NCBI GenBank assembly: GCA_023435705.1
Contig: JAEYRH010000013.1
Span: 62,001-126,000, forward strand
Reading direction: 5' to 3'
Source of the DNA: Bacillota bacterium
GTDB taxonomy: Bacteria; Bacillota; Clostridia; Christensenellales; UMGS416
Length of the DNA: 64,000 nt
The notes under the pieces are model-generated. The model did no database searches, was not told the DNA's origin, and saw only the letters and a program-made list of their open reading frames with translations. Each line of letters begins with the position of its first letter. Positions within the stretch are counted from its first letter, which is position 1. The translations under genes were made by a program, and so were the position numbers. Positions 25,604 through 33,757 of this stretch are shown here, piece by piece.

Positions 25604-26770
25604 ATGATCTATAACTTTGATGCTCTGATGAACCGCCGTGGCACAAGCTCAGAAAAGTGGGATATTAAATATCCCGGTTGGCCTGATGCGTTGCCTATGT
25701 GGGTGGCTGATATGGACTTTGCCGCACCGCCTGAGGTCACTGCAGCGATTGCTGAGCGGGTTGCCCATGGTGTGTATGGCTATACTCACCCGGAGGGGCC
25801 GGATTATGACGCGCCGGTACGCTGGCGGCAGGCTCGTTGCGGCCACGCCATCAAGCCTGAGTGGGTGTTGTTCAGCTCCGGTGTGGTTTGCTCATTGAAA
25901 GCTGTGGTCAACGCACTCACCTCGCCTGGAGACGCCGTGGTCGTGCAGCCGCCGGTCTATCCGCCCTTTATGGCGATCGTGGAACAGGCCGGATGTGAGG
26001 TTGTTGCCAACCCTTTGTTGCAGGACAATGCCGGGCGATGGGGAATGGACCTGGACCATCTGGAGAGCTGTTTCAAGCAGGGTGCGAGACTCATGTTCCT
26101 GTGCAGCAGCCACAACCCCGTGGGCCGTGTTTGGACACCACAGGAGCTTTCTGACCTGGCGTCGCTTTGCGTACGATATGATGTTGTGGTGGCTTCTGAC
26201 GAGATCCACTGCGACATTCTCCGACCCGGATATTGCCATACGGCCATTGCGTCGCTGCCTGATATGGAGGAGCGCGTAATCACATTGTTTTCCACAACAA
26301 AGACCTTCAACCTTGCCGGTATGCAAAACTCAGTTACCACCATCGCTCACAAGTCATTGCGACGCAAAGTGGCAGACGAGCTCTACCGATGCAATCATGA
26401 TACGCCAAACCTGTTTGGTATGATCGCCCAGCGAGCTGCTTGGACTCACGGCGGGCAGTGGCTGGATCAGATGAACGCCTATGTGGCCCAAAATTGCGAC
26501 CGGGCTCTGAAGATGCTGGCCGGGCAACAGGTTATCCTGCCAACCATGCCGGAGGGTACCTATCTGCTTTGGCTGGACTGCCGGGCCGTATCCGCTGATG
26601 AGCGGGATCTGGTGGATTTTTTCGCCAATACCTGCCGCGTGTGGCCCACAATGGGCAAGGCATATGGGGCGGAGGGATTTGCGCGTCTGAACCTGGCCAC
26701 AAGCCGAACCGTAGTGGAGGAAGGAATCGGCAGGATTCTGGAAGGGCTCCGCATAATCGGAAAACTATGA
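25604..26770 (+). CDS. PatB/MalY-family PLP-dependent C-S lyase (cystathionine beta-lyase type)
   Basis: A 388-residue fold-type I aminotransferase of the MalY/PatB branch. Diagnostic features are MWVADMDF near residue 34, SSHNPVGRVW, SDEIHCDI and the PLP-lysine motif STTKTFNLAGMQ. These enzymes cleave cystathionine, cysteine or other thioethers to release thiol or sulfide. Next to the DUF39 pathway it could supply sulfide or adjust cysteine/homocysteine flow, which is inference. ATG at 25604 with GGCAGGG upstream. Confidence 0.88.
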   Translation: MIYNFDALMNRRGTSSEKWDIKYPGWPDALPMWVADMDFAAPPEVTAAIAERVAHGVYGYTHPEGPDYDAPVRWRQARCGHAIKPEWVLFSSGVVCSLKAVVNALTSPGDAVVVQPPVYPPFMAIVEQAGCEVVANPLLQDNAGRWGMDLDHLESCFKQGARLMFLCSSHNPVGRVWTPQELSDLASLCVRYDVVVASDEIHCDILRPGYCHTAIASLPDMEERVITLFSTTKTFNLAGMQNSVTTIAHKSLRRKVADELYRCNHDTPNLFGMIAQRAAWTHGGQWLDQMNAYVAQNCDRALKMLAGQQVILPTMPEGTYLLWLDCRAVSADERDLVDFFANTCRVWPTMGKAYGAEGFARLNLATSRTVVEEGIGRILEGLRIIGKL

Positions 26771-26838
26771 CATTAACCAATGCAGCGAGGATAATGCAAA
26801 TATACCAAATTATGTGCCGGAAATTATAGCGAAAAATG

Positions 26839-26870
26839 ATCCCCCTGGCTTCACCAAGGGGATGGTTCTT
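26839..26870 (+). terminator. Probable terminator after the C-S lyase gene
   Basis: ATCCCCCTGG (26839-26848) pairs with CCAAGGGGAT (26854-26863) with one mismatch, followed by a T-rich tail. The remaining gap 26871-27029 holds no gene I can support. Confidence 0.6.
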
Positions 26871-27029
26871 GTTCTTGATTATGTAACCTTCACCTTTGAA
26901 CACTGCACCCGCCACTCGCCAGCTGATGAGAGGATAATTAAATAGAGTTATCGAGATTTCTATCAGCATAAAGCATCAGAGTTGGATTAAACAAATGCCC
27001 AGTTATGACTTAATCTGTTTCTCATGTTT

Positions 27030-27051
27030 TCAAATCTACATCAAATCTACA
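27030..27051 (+). promoter_or_regulatory. Tandem 11-bp direct repeat, candidate response-regulator site upstream of the HMA-SafE gene
   Basis: TCAAATCTACA occurs twice back to back, a perfect 11-bp tandem repeat placing TCTACA at 27035 and 27046. This is the spacing bound by OmpR/PhoB-type dimers. A TTAAAG at 27062-27067 is a possible weak -10. The same TCTACA-N5-TCTACACAA pattern stands at 35166-35182. Confidence 0.6.
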
Positions 27052-27107
27052 CAACTTGGAGTTAAAGTGTTGCCATCAAACTCTGGCTTTAGCTCAGGGA
27101 GGCATGA

Positions 27108-29042
27108 ATGAGCAATGCGAAACGCACGTTCACTGTTAAGGGCATGACATGCTCCGGGTGCGAAATGAAAGTGGAAAGGATCCTGAACAGGCTGAACGGC
27201 ATTAAATCGGCCAAGGCCAGCTTTTCCAACAACACCGTCACAGTCGAATATGACCCTGGTGTGGCTGGTGTGCTTGTGATGTCACAAGCATTGGAGAAAG
27301 CCGGATATGCGCTTGGATCCGAGGAAGCTGGGGTGCCGAAGCGTCAGCTGACCGATCCTCAGGGCAAAAAGCGCCTGCGTGTGGATCAGATGATCGGCCT
27401 CGTGATTTTGCTTGTGGCGGCATATTTCCTCATTGAAAAGACAATCGGGTTCAACTTTATCCCCGAGGTCAACGCATCGATGGGCTATGGCATGCTGTTT
27501 GTCGTGGGCTTGCTCACGAGCATCCACTGCGTGGCGATGTGCGGCGGAATCAATATGTCTCAGTGCATTGCGCCGACGGGAACCGGCGGCGTTTCTCAGA
27601 CCAATCTTGCTGCTCAAACTAGCGACAAGCCATCAGCTAAGGTCATGCCCAGCTTGCTGTACAATGCCGGCAGGGTGATTTCATACACCATCGTAGGCGG
27701 TATTGTGGGCGTAATCGGCTCGGTGATCAGCTTTTCCGGCTGGGCGCGCGGCGTTGTGGCAGTGCTGTCCGGCATTTTCATGGTCGTGATGGGCGTCTCG
27801 ATGTTGGGCATCTTCCCATGGATCAATAAGATCATTCCGCGAATGCCACGTTTCCTGCAGGCAAAGGCCGGCACTGTCCGGCAAGGCAAGGGTCCGTTTA
27901 TCGTGGGCTTGTTGAATGGCTTGATGCCCTGCGGCCCGTTGCAGGCAATGCAACTCTATGCGCTGGGCACCGGCAGCTTTTTCGCAGGTGCGCTATCCAT
28001 GTTCCTTTTCAGCCTGGGCACAGTGCCGTTGATGTTCGGCCTGGGCGCGCTGAGCTCTCTACTGAGCTCAAAGTTTACTGCCAGGATGATGAAGGTCAGC
28101 GCTGCGCTGGTGCTGCTGCTCGGTCTTGTGATGGTCAACAGAGGGCTGGCGCTTTCCGGTGTGAACATCATGCAGCCGCCTGAAGCCAAACCCCAGACTG
28201 TGGAAAGCAATGGCAATGGCACGGCAAATGGTGTGACCATCAAGGATGGTGTGCAATACATCTCATCCAAAGTGACATCGGGCAGATACCCTCAGATCAC
28301 TGTTCAGGCAGGGATGCCAGTCAAGTGGAACCTGCAGGCCGGTGCCAAGGACCTGAACGGATGCAACCGGTCGATCATTATCCCCGCATACAATCTGGAG
28401 ATTGACTTGAAAGCTGGCGACAATATCATTGAGTTCACACCTGACAAGGAGGGAACAATCCCATATTCTTGCTGGATGGGTATGATTACAAGCCGGATCA
28501 ACGTGGTCGCCCACGGAAGCACAACTCCGTCGGTAACGGAACCAGCGAGCGATACCGGTTCTTCCGAGAACGTGGGGATCGCTGGGGTCCCAGACATTTC
28601 TGGCGGAGGTTGCTGCTCTTCCGCGGCATTGGCGCCAGACTTCGCCAACGGCAACATCCCGACAGACGAGATCGCCATGCCGAAAGTTGAAGATGGCATA
28701 CAAGTGGTTACGATCACAGTCAATGACCGGGGGTATTCTCCAGCAGTCGCGGTTGTGCAGAAGGGCATGAAGACGAAGATCAGATTCGTGGGTGAGAAAT
28801 TGAATCCGTGCAATTCTTCCGTGGTTTTCCCCGAGTACAATGGCGGGCTGAACCTTTCCGCCGGCCAGATGGAAACACCGGAGCTTACCCCGGAGCAGGA
28901 CTTCACGTTTGAGTGCTCCATGAGCATGCTGCATGGGTATGTGAAGGTTGTTGATGACATCAACAAGATAGACATAGGGAAGATAAAGGATGAAGTTGCT
29001 CAATACACGCCTTCGACAACGGGGGCTGGCTGCTGCGGCTGA
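27108..29042 (+). CDS. Fusion of HMA domain, SafE/DsbD-like membrane domain and two cupredoxin-like domains
   Basis: A 644-residue copper-handling membrane protein. Order: HMA domain (~residues 5-68, GMTCSGC with metal-binding Cys15/Cys18); a six-helix TauE/SafE-type (COG2836, DsbD-related) membrane domain (~95-350) with paired membrane Cys in CVAMCGG and LMPCGPL; a cupredoxin-like domain (~375-460, ligands likely in GCNRS and YSCWMGM); a spacer with GGGCCSS; a second cupredoxin-like domain (~530-622, NPCNSS and FECSMSM); and a terminal GCCG. Likely accepts and relays copper across the membrane. GGGAGG precedes the ATG at 27108. First gene of the copper island, under a candidate two-component operator. 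Confidence 0.85.
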   Translation: MSNAKRTFTVKGMTCSGCEMKVERILNRLNGIKSAKASFSNNTVTVEYDPGVAGVLVMSQALEKAGYALGSEEAGVPKRQLTDPQGKKRLRVDQMIGLVILLVAAYFLIEKTIGFNFIPEVNASMGYGMLFVVGLLTSIHCVAMCGGINMSQCIAPTGTGGVSQTNLAAQTSDKPSAKVMPSLLYNAGRVISYTIVGGIVGVIGSVISFSGWARGVVAVLSGIFMVVMGVSMLGIFPWINKIIPRMPRFLQAKAGTVRQGKGPFIVGLLNGLMPCGPLQAMQLYALGTGSFFAGALSMFLFSLGTVPLMFGLGALSSLLSSKFTARMMKVSAALVLLLGLVMVNRGLALSGVNIMQPPEAKPQTVESNGNGTANGVTIKDGVQYISSKVTSGRYPQITVQAGMPVKWNLQAGAKDLNGCNRSIIIPAYNLEIDLKAGDNIIEFTPDKEGTIPYSCWMGMITSRINVVAHGSTTPSVTEPASDTGSSENVGIAGVPDISGGGCCSSAALAPDFANGNIPTDEIAMPKVEDGIQVVTITVNDRGYSPAVAVVQKGMKTKIRFVGEKLNPCNSSVVFPEYNGGLNLSAGQMETPELTPEQDFTFECSMSMLHGYVKVVDDINKIDIGKIKDEVAQYTPSTTGAGCCG

Positions 29043-29050
29043 CATGCGCT

Positions 29051-29425
29051 TCAGGCTTTATCTTCTTCAGAGGTGCGGCTCATGGTGCAGGAGATTGCGC
29101 AATGATTACTCCGCATATAGCCTGCGCCCCAGTCATACATCGTAACCAAAATCGGCTTGAGGCTCATTCCGAGATCGGTCAGCGAATATTCCACTTTGGG
29201 CGGCACCACCGGATAAACCTTGCGGTAAAGAAGGTTATCGCTTTCCAGCTCGCGCAGCTGTTGTGTCAGCATCTTTGGCGTGGCTTGCGGCACCAGTTTC
29301 GCAATTTCGCCATGCCGCATGGTGCCGTTCACGAGATGCCACAGAATCAGAGCCTTGTATTTACCTCCAATGAGCTTCAGCGTGGCGTCTACAGGGCAGT
29401 TCGGGCCGGCGTTGTTACAATTCAT
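29051..29425 (-). CDS. HxlR-family transcriptional regulator
   Basis: A 124-residue winged-helix regulator. Family pattern: NCPVDATLKLIGGKYKALILWHL, RHGEIAKLVPQATPKMLTQQLRELESDNL, YSLTDLG. A cysteine pair near the N-terminus (MNCNNAGPNC) and two near the C-terminus (HCAISC) could sense metal or redox state. AAGGAGG stands nine bases before the ATG at 29425, so the in-frame start at 29449 is rejected. Divergent from copA, sharing a 143-bp control region that contains dyads; a local copper-stress regulator is the simplest reading. Confidence 0.88.
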   Translation of the reverse strand: MNCNNAGPNCPVDATLKLIGGKYKALILWHLVNGTMRHGEIAKLVPQATPKMLTQQLRELESDNLLYRKVYPVVPPKVEYSLTDLGMSLKPILVTMYDWGAGYMRSNHCAISCTMSRTSEEDKA

Positions 29426-29479
29426 GGGAAGAATCCTCCTTGGTATCATAAAGGGTAGTATGGCACAATATAGTGCGTA

Positions 29480-29492
29480 CTTGTATTACAAG
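29480..29492. promoter_or_regulatory. Palindrome in the hxlR-copA control region, candidate HxlR operator
   Basis: CTTGTA-T-TACAAG is a perfect 13-bp dyad that covers the -35 box of the copA promoter. A second dyad, GCAC-AATATA-GTGC, lies at 29463-29476. Confidence 0.5.
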
Positions 29493-29509
29493 ATGGTTAT
29501 ATCTACAAT
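29481..29509 (+). promoter_or_regulatory. copA promoter
   Basis: TTGTAT at 29481-29486 and TACAAT at 29504-29509 with a 17-base spacer, upstream of the copA start at 29569. Confidence 0.6.
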
Positions 29510-29568
29510 AGCATTGAACCGAAAGGATGTCAAGGACGGTAAAGAGAACAATAGGTCCGGAGGGTATC

Positions 29569-32037
29569 ATGATAGAGAAGCAATACAAAGTAACAGGCAT
29601 GACGTGTGCTTCCTGCTCAGCGCATGTCCAGAAGGCAGTTTCAAAGGCGCAGGGCGTGGCTTCGGCTGACGTGAACCTGGCCACTGAGAAGCTGACTGTG
29701 CAGTTCGACGAGTCGCAGACCGGGTTTGAGCAGCTGAAGAAAGTCGTCGAGGACGGCGGTTACGGGCTGGAAGAGCTTACCCAGCCGAAGAAAGTTGAGC
29801 TTGCGATCGAGGGTATGACCTGCGCGGCGTGTTCTTCTGCGGTGGAGCGGGCAGCCAGAAAATTGAATGGTGTGAAATCTGCAACAGTGAACCTGGCGAC
29901 AAGCCGGGGTGTCTTTGAATACGACCCATCGGTTGTGAAGCTGTCTGAGATCAAAGCGGCAATTACCGGCGCCGGCTACACTCCGAAGGACATTGAGGGG
30001 GAGAAAACACGCGATGTGGAGGCCGAGCAACGAGCTCGTGGGCTTAGAATCATGCGGATCCGCCTTATCGTGGCGTCTCTGTTCTCATTGCCCATCCTCT
30101 ACATCGCGATGTCGCACATGTTCCCGGTGCTGGGGCTGCCCATCCCGTACTTCATGGGCTCGCATGATTTCCCGCTGATGTTTGCACTGGTGCAGCTTGT
30201 GCTCACAATCCCGGTGATTGCGGCCGGCAGTAAGTTTTTCCGGGTAGGGATGAAGACGCTGCTGAAGGGCTCGCCCAATATGGACACGCTGGTGGCCATT
30301 GGCACCGGCAGCGCGTTCCTGTATGGCATCTTTGCCACGGTGAAGATTTGGCTGGGATCCTTTGAATATGCCCAGTCGCTCTACTTTGAGTCCGCTGCCG
30401 TTGTCATTACGCTGGTGATGCTTGGCAAATACCTGGAAGCCGTCAGCAAGGGCAAGACATCAGAAGCCATCAAAAAGCTGATGGGGCTCAAACCCAAGAC
30501 CGCGTTCATTGTGAAGGACGGCGCGGAGATGGAAGTGCCTTTGGATGAGGTCTCCGTCGGCGACACAGTGGTTGTGCGCCCCGGTTCCACAGTGCCGGTG
30601 GATGGTGTCGTGACCGAGGGAGCTTCGTCTGTGGATGAATCGATGCTGACCGGCGAAAGCCTGCCAGTGGAAAAAGGGCCGGATAGTGAAGTAACCGGCG
30701 GCAGCATCAACGGCGAAGGCCTGCTGAAGTTTCGGGCCACCCGGGTTGGCGCGGACACGGCGCTTTCCAAGATCATTAAATTGGTGGAAGACGCTCAGGG
30801 CAAAAAGGCGCCTATCGCCAAACTGGCCGATATCATTTCCGGTTACTTTGTGCCGGCCGTGCTGGCCATCGCGCTGGTCGCGGCGGTTGCCTGGGCGCTG
30901 GCGGGTAAGGACTTCAACTTCTCTCTGAACGTTTTCGTGACGGTGCTGGTGATCGCGTGCCCCTGCGCGCTGGGCCTGGCCACACCCACGGCCATCATGG
31001 TTGGCACCGGGAAGGGCGCTGAATTAGGCATCCTCATCAAAGGTGGCGAGGCGCTGGAGACCACGCACAAGATCAAAACGGTTGTGTTTGACAAGACCGG
31101 CACGATTACAGAGGGCAAGCCGGTGCTGACCGATGTGGTGACATACGGCGGTATTGAGGAAAAAGAAGCATTGATCCTGTGCGCATCTGCGGAACGGGGC
31201 AGCGAGCACCCGATCGCCCGCGCCATTGTGCAGGGTGCGGAGCAGCGCGGATTTAAACTTGGCGATCCTGACGCTTTCAAAGCAGTGCCTGGCAGGGGCA
31301 TTGATGCAATTGTGATGGGCAGGAGAGTATTGGCCGGCAATTTGATGCTGATGAACGAAAACAGCGTCGATACGACCATGGCCGAAGCAGACGCCACATT
31401 GCTCTCCCAGAAGGGCAGGACGCTGATGTATGTGGCTGTCAATGGAAAGCTGGCAGCGCTGATGGCTGCGGCAGACACAATCAAACCTACCAGCAAGGCT
31501 GCGGTCGAACAGCTGAAGGCCATGGGCATTGAAGTCGCGATGATCACCGGTGACAACAAGAACACCGCCGCAGTGATCGCCAAAGAGGCAGGCATTGACC
31601 GGGTTTTGGCCGATGTATTGCCGCAAGACAAGGCCAGTGAGGTCAAGCGGTTGCAGGAGGAGGGCCGGAAGGTCGCCATGGTGGGTGACGGCATCAACGA
31701 CGCACCGGCGCTGGTGCAAGCCGACATCGGCATGGCCATCGGCACAGGCACTGATGTTGCTGTGGAAAGCGCCGATGTGGTGCTGATGGGCGGTGACCTG
31801 AATGAAGTAGCCTCTGCCATCGCGCTAAGCCGTGCCACGATCCGCAACATCCGGCAGAACCTGTTTTGGGCCTTCGTCTACAACCTGGCAGGCATCCCGC
31901 TGGCAGCCGGGCTGATCCACGCTCTCGGCGGGCCGCTGTTGAACCCAATTTATGCCGGTGCTGCGATGGCCCTGAGCTCAGTGTCGGTAGTAACCAATGC
32001 GCTGCGACTCAAGCGATTCAGGATCAAGAGACATTGA
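29569..32037 (+). CDS. copA: Copper-exporting P1B-type ATPase
   Basis: An 822-residue Cu(I) efflux pump. Two N-terminal HMA domains (GMTCASC, GMTCAAC), then TGES actuator loop, the CPC membrane motif in VIACPCALGLATP, the phosphorylation site DKTGT, the SEHPIA nucleotide-domain motif and GDGINDAP. The YN in helix 7 (VYNLAGIPL) and the MxxSS in helix 8 (MALSSVSVVTN) are those of Cu(I)-specific subclass 1B-1. The ATG at 29569 follows CCGGAGGG; longer frames from 29527 lack a ribosome site. Confidence 0.96.
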   Translation: MIEKQYKVTGMTCASCSAHVQKAVSKAQGVASADVNLATEKLTVQFDESQTGFEQLKKVVEDGGYGLEELTQPKKVELAIEGMTCAACSSAVERAARKLNGVKSATVNLATSRGVFEYDPSVVKLSEIKAAITGAGYTPKDIEGEKTRDVEAEQRARGLRIMRIRLIVASLFSLPILYIAMSHMFPVLGLPIPYFMGSHDFPLMFALVQLVLTIPVIAAGSKFFRVGMKTLLKGSPNMDTLVAIGTGSAFLYGIFATVKIWLGSFEYAQSLYFESAAVVITLVMLGKYLEAVSKGKTSEAIKKLMGLKPKTAFIVKDGAEMEVPLDEVSVGDTVVVRPGSTVPVDGVVTEGASSVDESMLTGESLPVEKGPDSEVTGGSINGEGLLKFRATRVGADTALSKIIKLVEDAQGKKAPIAKLADIISGYFVPAVLAIALVAAVAWALAGKDFNFSLNVFVTVLVIACPCALGLATPTAIMVGTGKGAELGILIKGGEALETTHKIKTVVFDKTGTITEGKPVLTDVVTYGGIEEKEALILCASAERGSEHPIARAIVQGAEQRGFKLGDPDAFKAVPGRGIDAIVMGRRVLAGNLMLMNENSVDTTMAEADATLLSQKGRTLMYVAVNGKLAALMAAADTIKPTSKAAVEQLKAMGIEVAMITGDNKNTAAVIAKEAGIDRVLADVLPQDKASEVKRLQEEGRKVAMVGDGINDAPALVQADIGMAIGTGTDVAVESADVVLMGGDLNEVASAIALSRATIRNIRQNLFWAFVYNLAGIPLAAGLIHALGGPLLNPIYAGAAMALSSVSVVTNALRLKRFRIKRH

Positions 32038-32065
32038 GAACTATTCACAATCGGAGGAAGCTTAA

Positions 32066-32719
32066 ATGAAGAAAGCAAGCATGATCCTTTCAAGCCTTGT
32101 TCTGGCCACCCTGTTGCAGGCGGGTTGCGCCGCAGCCGACGTGGTGCTGAAATACAGCCCCGGTTCCTTTGAATCAATCACAAAGGCATTCCCCAACCTG
32201 GTAACGGACAACACCTTAACCGACCACTACTACTACCTTACCGTGGATGGTACAGCCACGCTGAAGATCAGCCATGACTATGACCTGACCGGCAGCGAAG
32301 ATATCGTGATGGAAACGGCCCTGAAGCCTTTCACTGATGCTGGCTTGGATGTGAGCAAGCTGGGCGGCGGCAACCGGGTGAAGGGAGACAAGCTCCTGCT
32401 GATCGCTGATTATGGCAAAGGCACCGGCATGAAAGACACTGTGACAGATTCACTGTTTGAGGCTGTGACGTTTGACCGTAAGGTGCTTTCTTATCACCAG
32501 GATCTGGACCATTACGGTGTGAAGCTGCCTGGCGGGAAGTTCGAATGGGCCAAGGACTACAAGACCAATGACAAGGACATTGTGTTTGTGATCGTTGCGA
32601 AACCCCTGGCGGATATCGGCGTGGATGTGCAGAACATCGACGGCTGGATCTTCAAGACAATGAAGGATTTGGACGGCAGCGACATCGATGTGCTGTTGAA
32701 ACCATACGAGTTGAAGTAG
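32066..32719 (+). CDS. Lipoprotein of unknown function in the copper operon
   Basis: A 217-residue protein with a lipoprotein signal ending LLQAGC (Cys about residue 21). The mature part shows no family I know; His-His-Tyr-rich and Asp/Lys-rich segments such as TDHYYYLTVDG occur, but no clear metal motif. It has internal similarity between an early part (ALKPFTDAGLDVSKL) and a late part (VAKPLADIGVDVQNI), suggesting two related domains. GGAGGAAGC precedes the ATG. Lies 28 bases after copA and just before copZ, so an extracytoplasmic copper-related role is plausible. Confidence 0.75.
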   Translation: MKKASMILSSLVLATLLQAGCAAADVVLKYSPGSFESITKAFPNLVTDNTLTDHYYYLTVDGTATLKISHDYDLTGSEDIVMETALKPFTDAGLDVSKLGGGNRVKGDKLLLIADYGKGTGMKDTVTDSLFEAVTFDRKVLSYHQDLDHYGVKLPGGKFEWAKDYKTNDKDIVFVIVAKPLADIGVDVQNIDGWIFKTMKDLDGSDIDVLLKPYELK

Positions 32720-32736
32720 ACAGTAGTCAGTAGACC
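32717..32736. repeat. Intergenic repeat, copy C (heptamers only)
   Basis: TAGACAGTAGTCAGTAG directly at the stop of the lipoprotein gene, matching the heptamer part of copies A and B; the GC-rich hairpin part is absent. Confidence 0.55.
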
Positions 32737-32767
32737 ACCTAATAACATGGAGAATGGAGCGAGAAAG

Positions 32768-32980
32768 ATGGCAGTGGAAGTTAAGACCCTGCATGTGGAA
32801 GGAATGTCCTGCAGCCATTGTGAAAACAGGATCAAGAAGGTTGTAGGTGCATTGAACGGCGTGAACAGTGTCTCAGTTGACCTGAATGGTAAAAAAGTGT
32901 CGGTGGAGCATGACCCGGAGAAAATCGCGATTGATGCCATACGGGCTGCGATCGAGGATCAAGGTTATGATGTGATGTAA
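32768..32980 (+). CDS. copZ: Copper chaperone CopZ
   Basis: A 70-residue single HMA domain with the metal site GMSCSHC, full betaalphabeta-betaalphabeta length and no signal, as expected for a cytosolic chaperone that hands Cu(I) to CopA. The ATG at 32768 has GGAG about ten bases upstream; the longer frame from 32747 has none. Confidence 0.93.
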   Translation: MAVEVKTLHVEGMSCSHCENRIKKVVGALNGVNSVSVDLNGKKVSVEHDPEKIAIDAIRAAIEDQGYDVM

Positions 32981-33037
32981 CTCTTGTTGGCAGTAGGGCG
33001 GTGTGATTCCGCCCTTATGCCATTTACGGAAAGGAAC

Positions 33038-33757
33038 ATGGGCATGCAGCAGCCAAAAACCGTCCTGGTTATAGACGATGAAGTGAAAATCATTGAAGTG
33101 ATACAGTCTTACCTGCAGCATGCTGGCTACCAGGTCGCATCGGCATGCAACGGTAAAGAAGCACTTGAACTGTTCGATCGAGTAAACCCTGTGCTGGTGA
33201 TCCTGGATCTGATGCTGCCGGATATGGCGGGTGAGGATGTCTGCCGCGCAATCCGCCGGAAGTCGAGAGCGCCGGTTATCATGTTGTCAGCCAAGGTGGA
33301 GGAGACGAACATTGTGCAGGGCCTGGAGATTGGTGCCGATGACTACGTCACCAAGCCCTTCAGCCCCAGGCAGCTGTTGGCCAGAGTGGATGCTGTGTTG
33401 CGAAGGGTGACCAACGAAGCAGTTCCCGTAGCCTCTTCCATTTCCTACAACAATGGGGAGCTTATCATCGACAGCCAGAAACATGAGGTCCGCAAACGCG
33501 GGGAGCTGGTTGCGTTGACACCCAATGAGTTTAACCTGTTCATGACCATGGTGAAGTACCCGCTAAAGGTTTTTACAAGAGATGAACTGATCACATTGGC
33601 GCTTGGTGATGACGAATATCAAGGGTTTGAGCGTGCTGTGGATACCCACATCAAAAACATCAGGCAGAAGCTGGAAGACAACCCGAAAGCACCTAAGTAC
33701 GTTATCACGGTTTATGGGGTTGGGTATAAGTTTGGTGGTGAATACGATGAAGTTTAG
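33038..33757 (+). CDS. OmpR-family response regulator of the copper island
   Basis: A 239-residue regulator: receiver domain (acidic pair DDE, phosphoacceptor in LVILDLMLPDM, KPF lysine) and a winged-helix DNA-binding domain (ALTPNEFNLF..., VDTHIKNIRQKL). GGAAAGGAA precedes the ATG at 33038; MGMQQPK makes 33044 an alternative. Overlaps the kinase gene by 11 bases. It is the best candidate to bind the 11-bp-spaced TCTACA repeats at both ends of the island. Confidence 0.94.
   Translation: MGMQQPKTVLVIDDEVKIIEVIQSYLQHAGYQVASACNGKEALELFDRVNPVLVILDLMLPDMAGEDVCRAIRRKSRAPVIMLSAKVEETNIVQGLEIGADDYVTKPFSPRQLLARVDAVLRRVTNEAVPVASSISYNNGELIIDSQKHEVRKRGELVALTPNEFNLFMTMVKYPLKVFTRDELITLALGDDEYQGFERAVDTHIKNIRQKLEDNPKAPKYVITVYGVGYKFGGEYDEV

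Noticed and set aside
30843..31850. 335-codon minus-strand open frame opposite copA
   Set aside because: Shadow; Ser/Ala-rich product typical of antisense frames.
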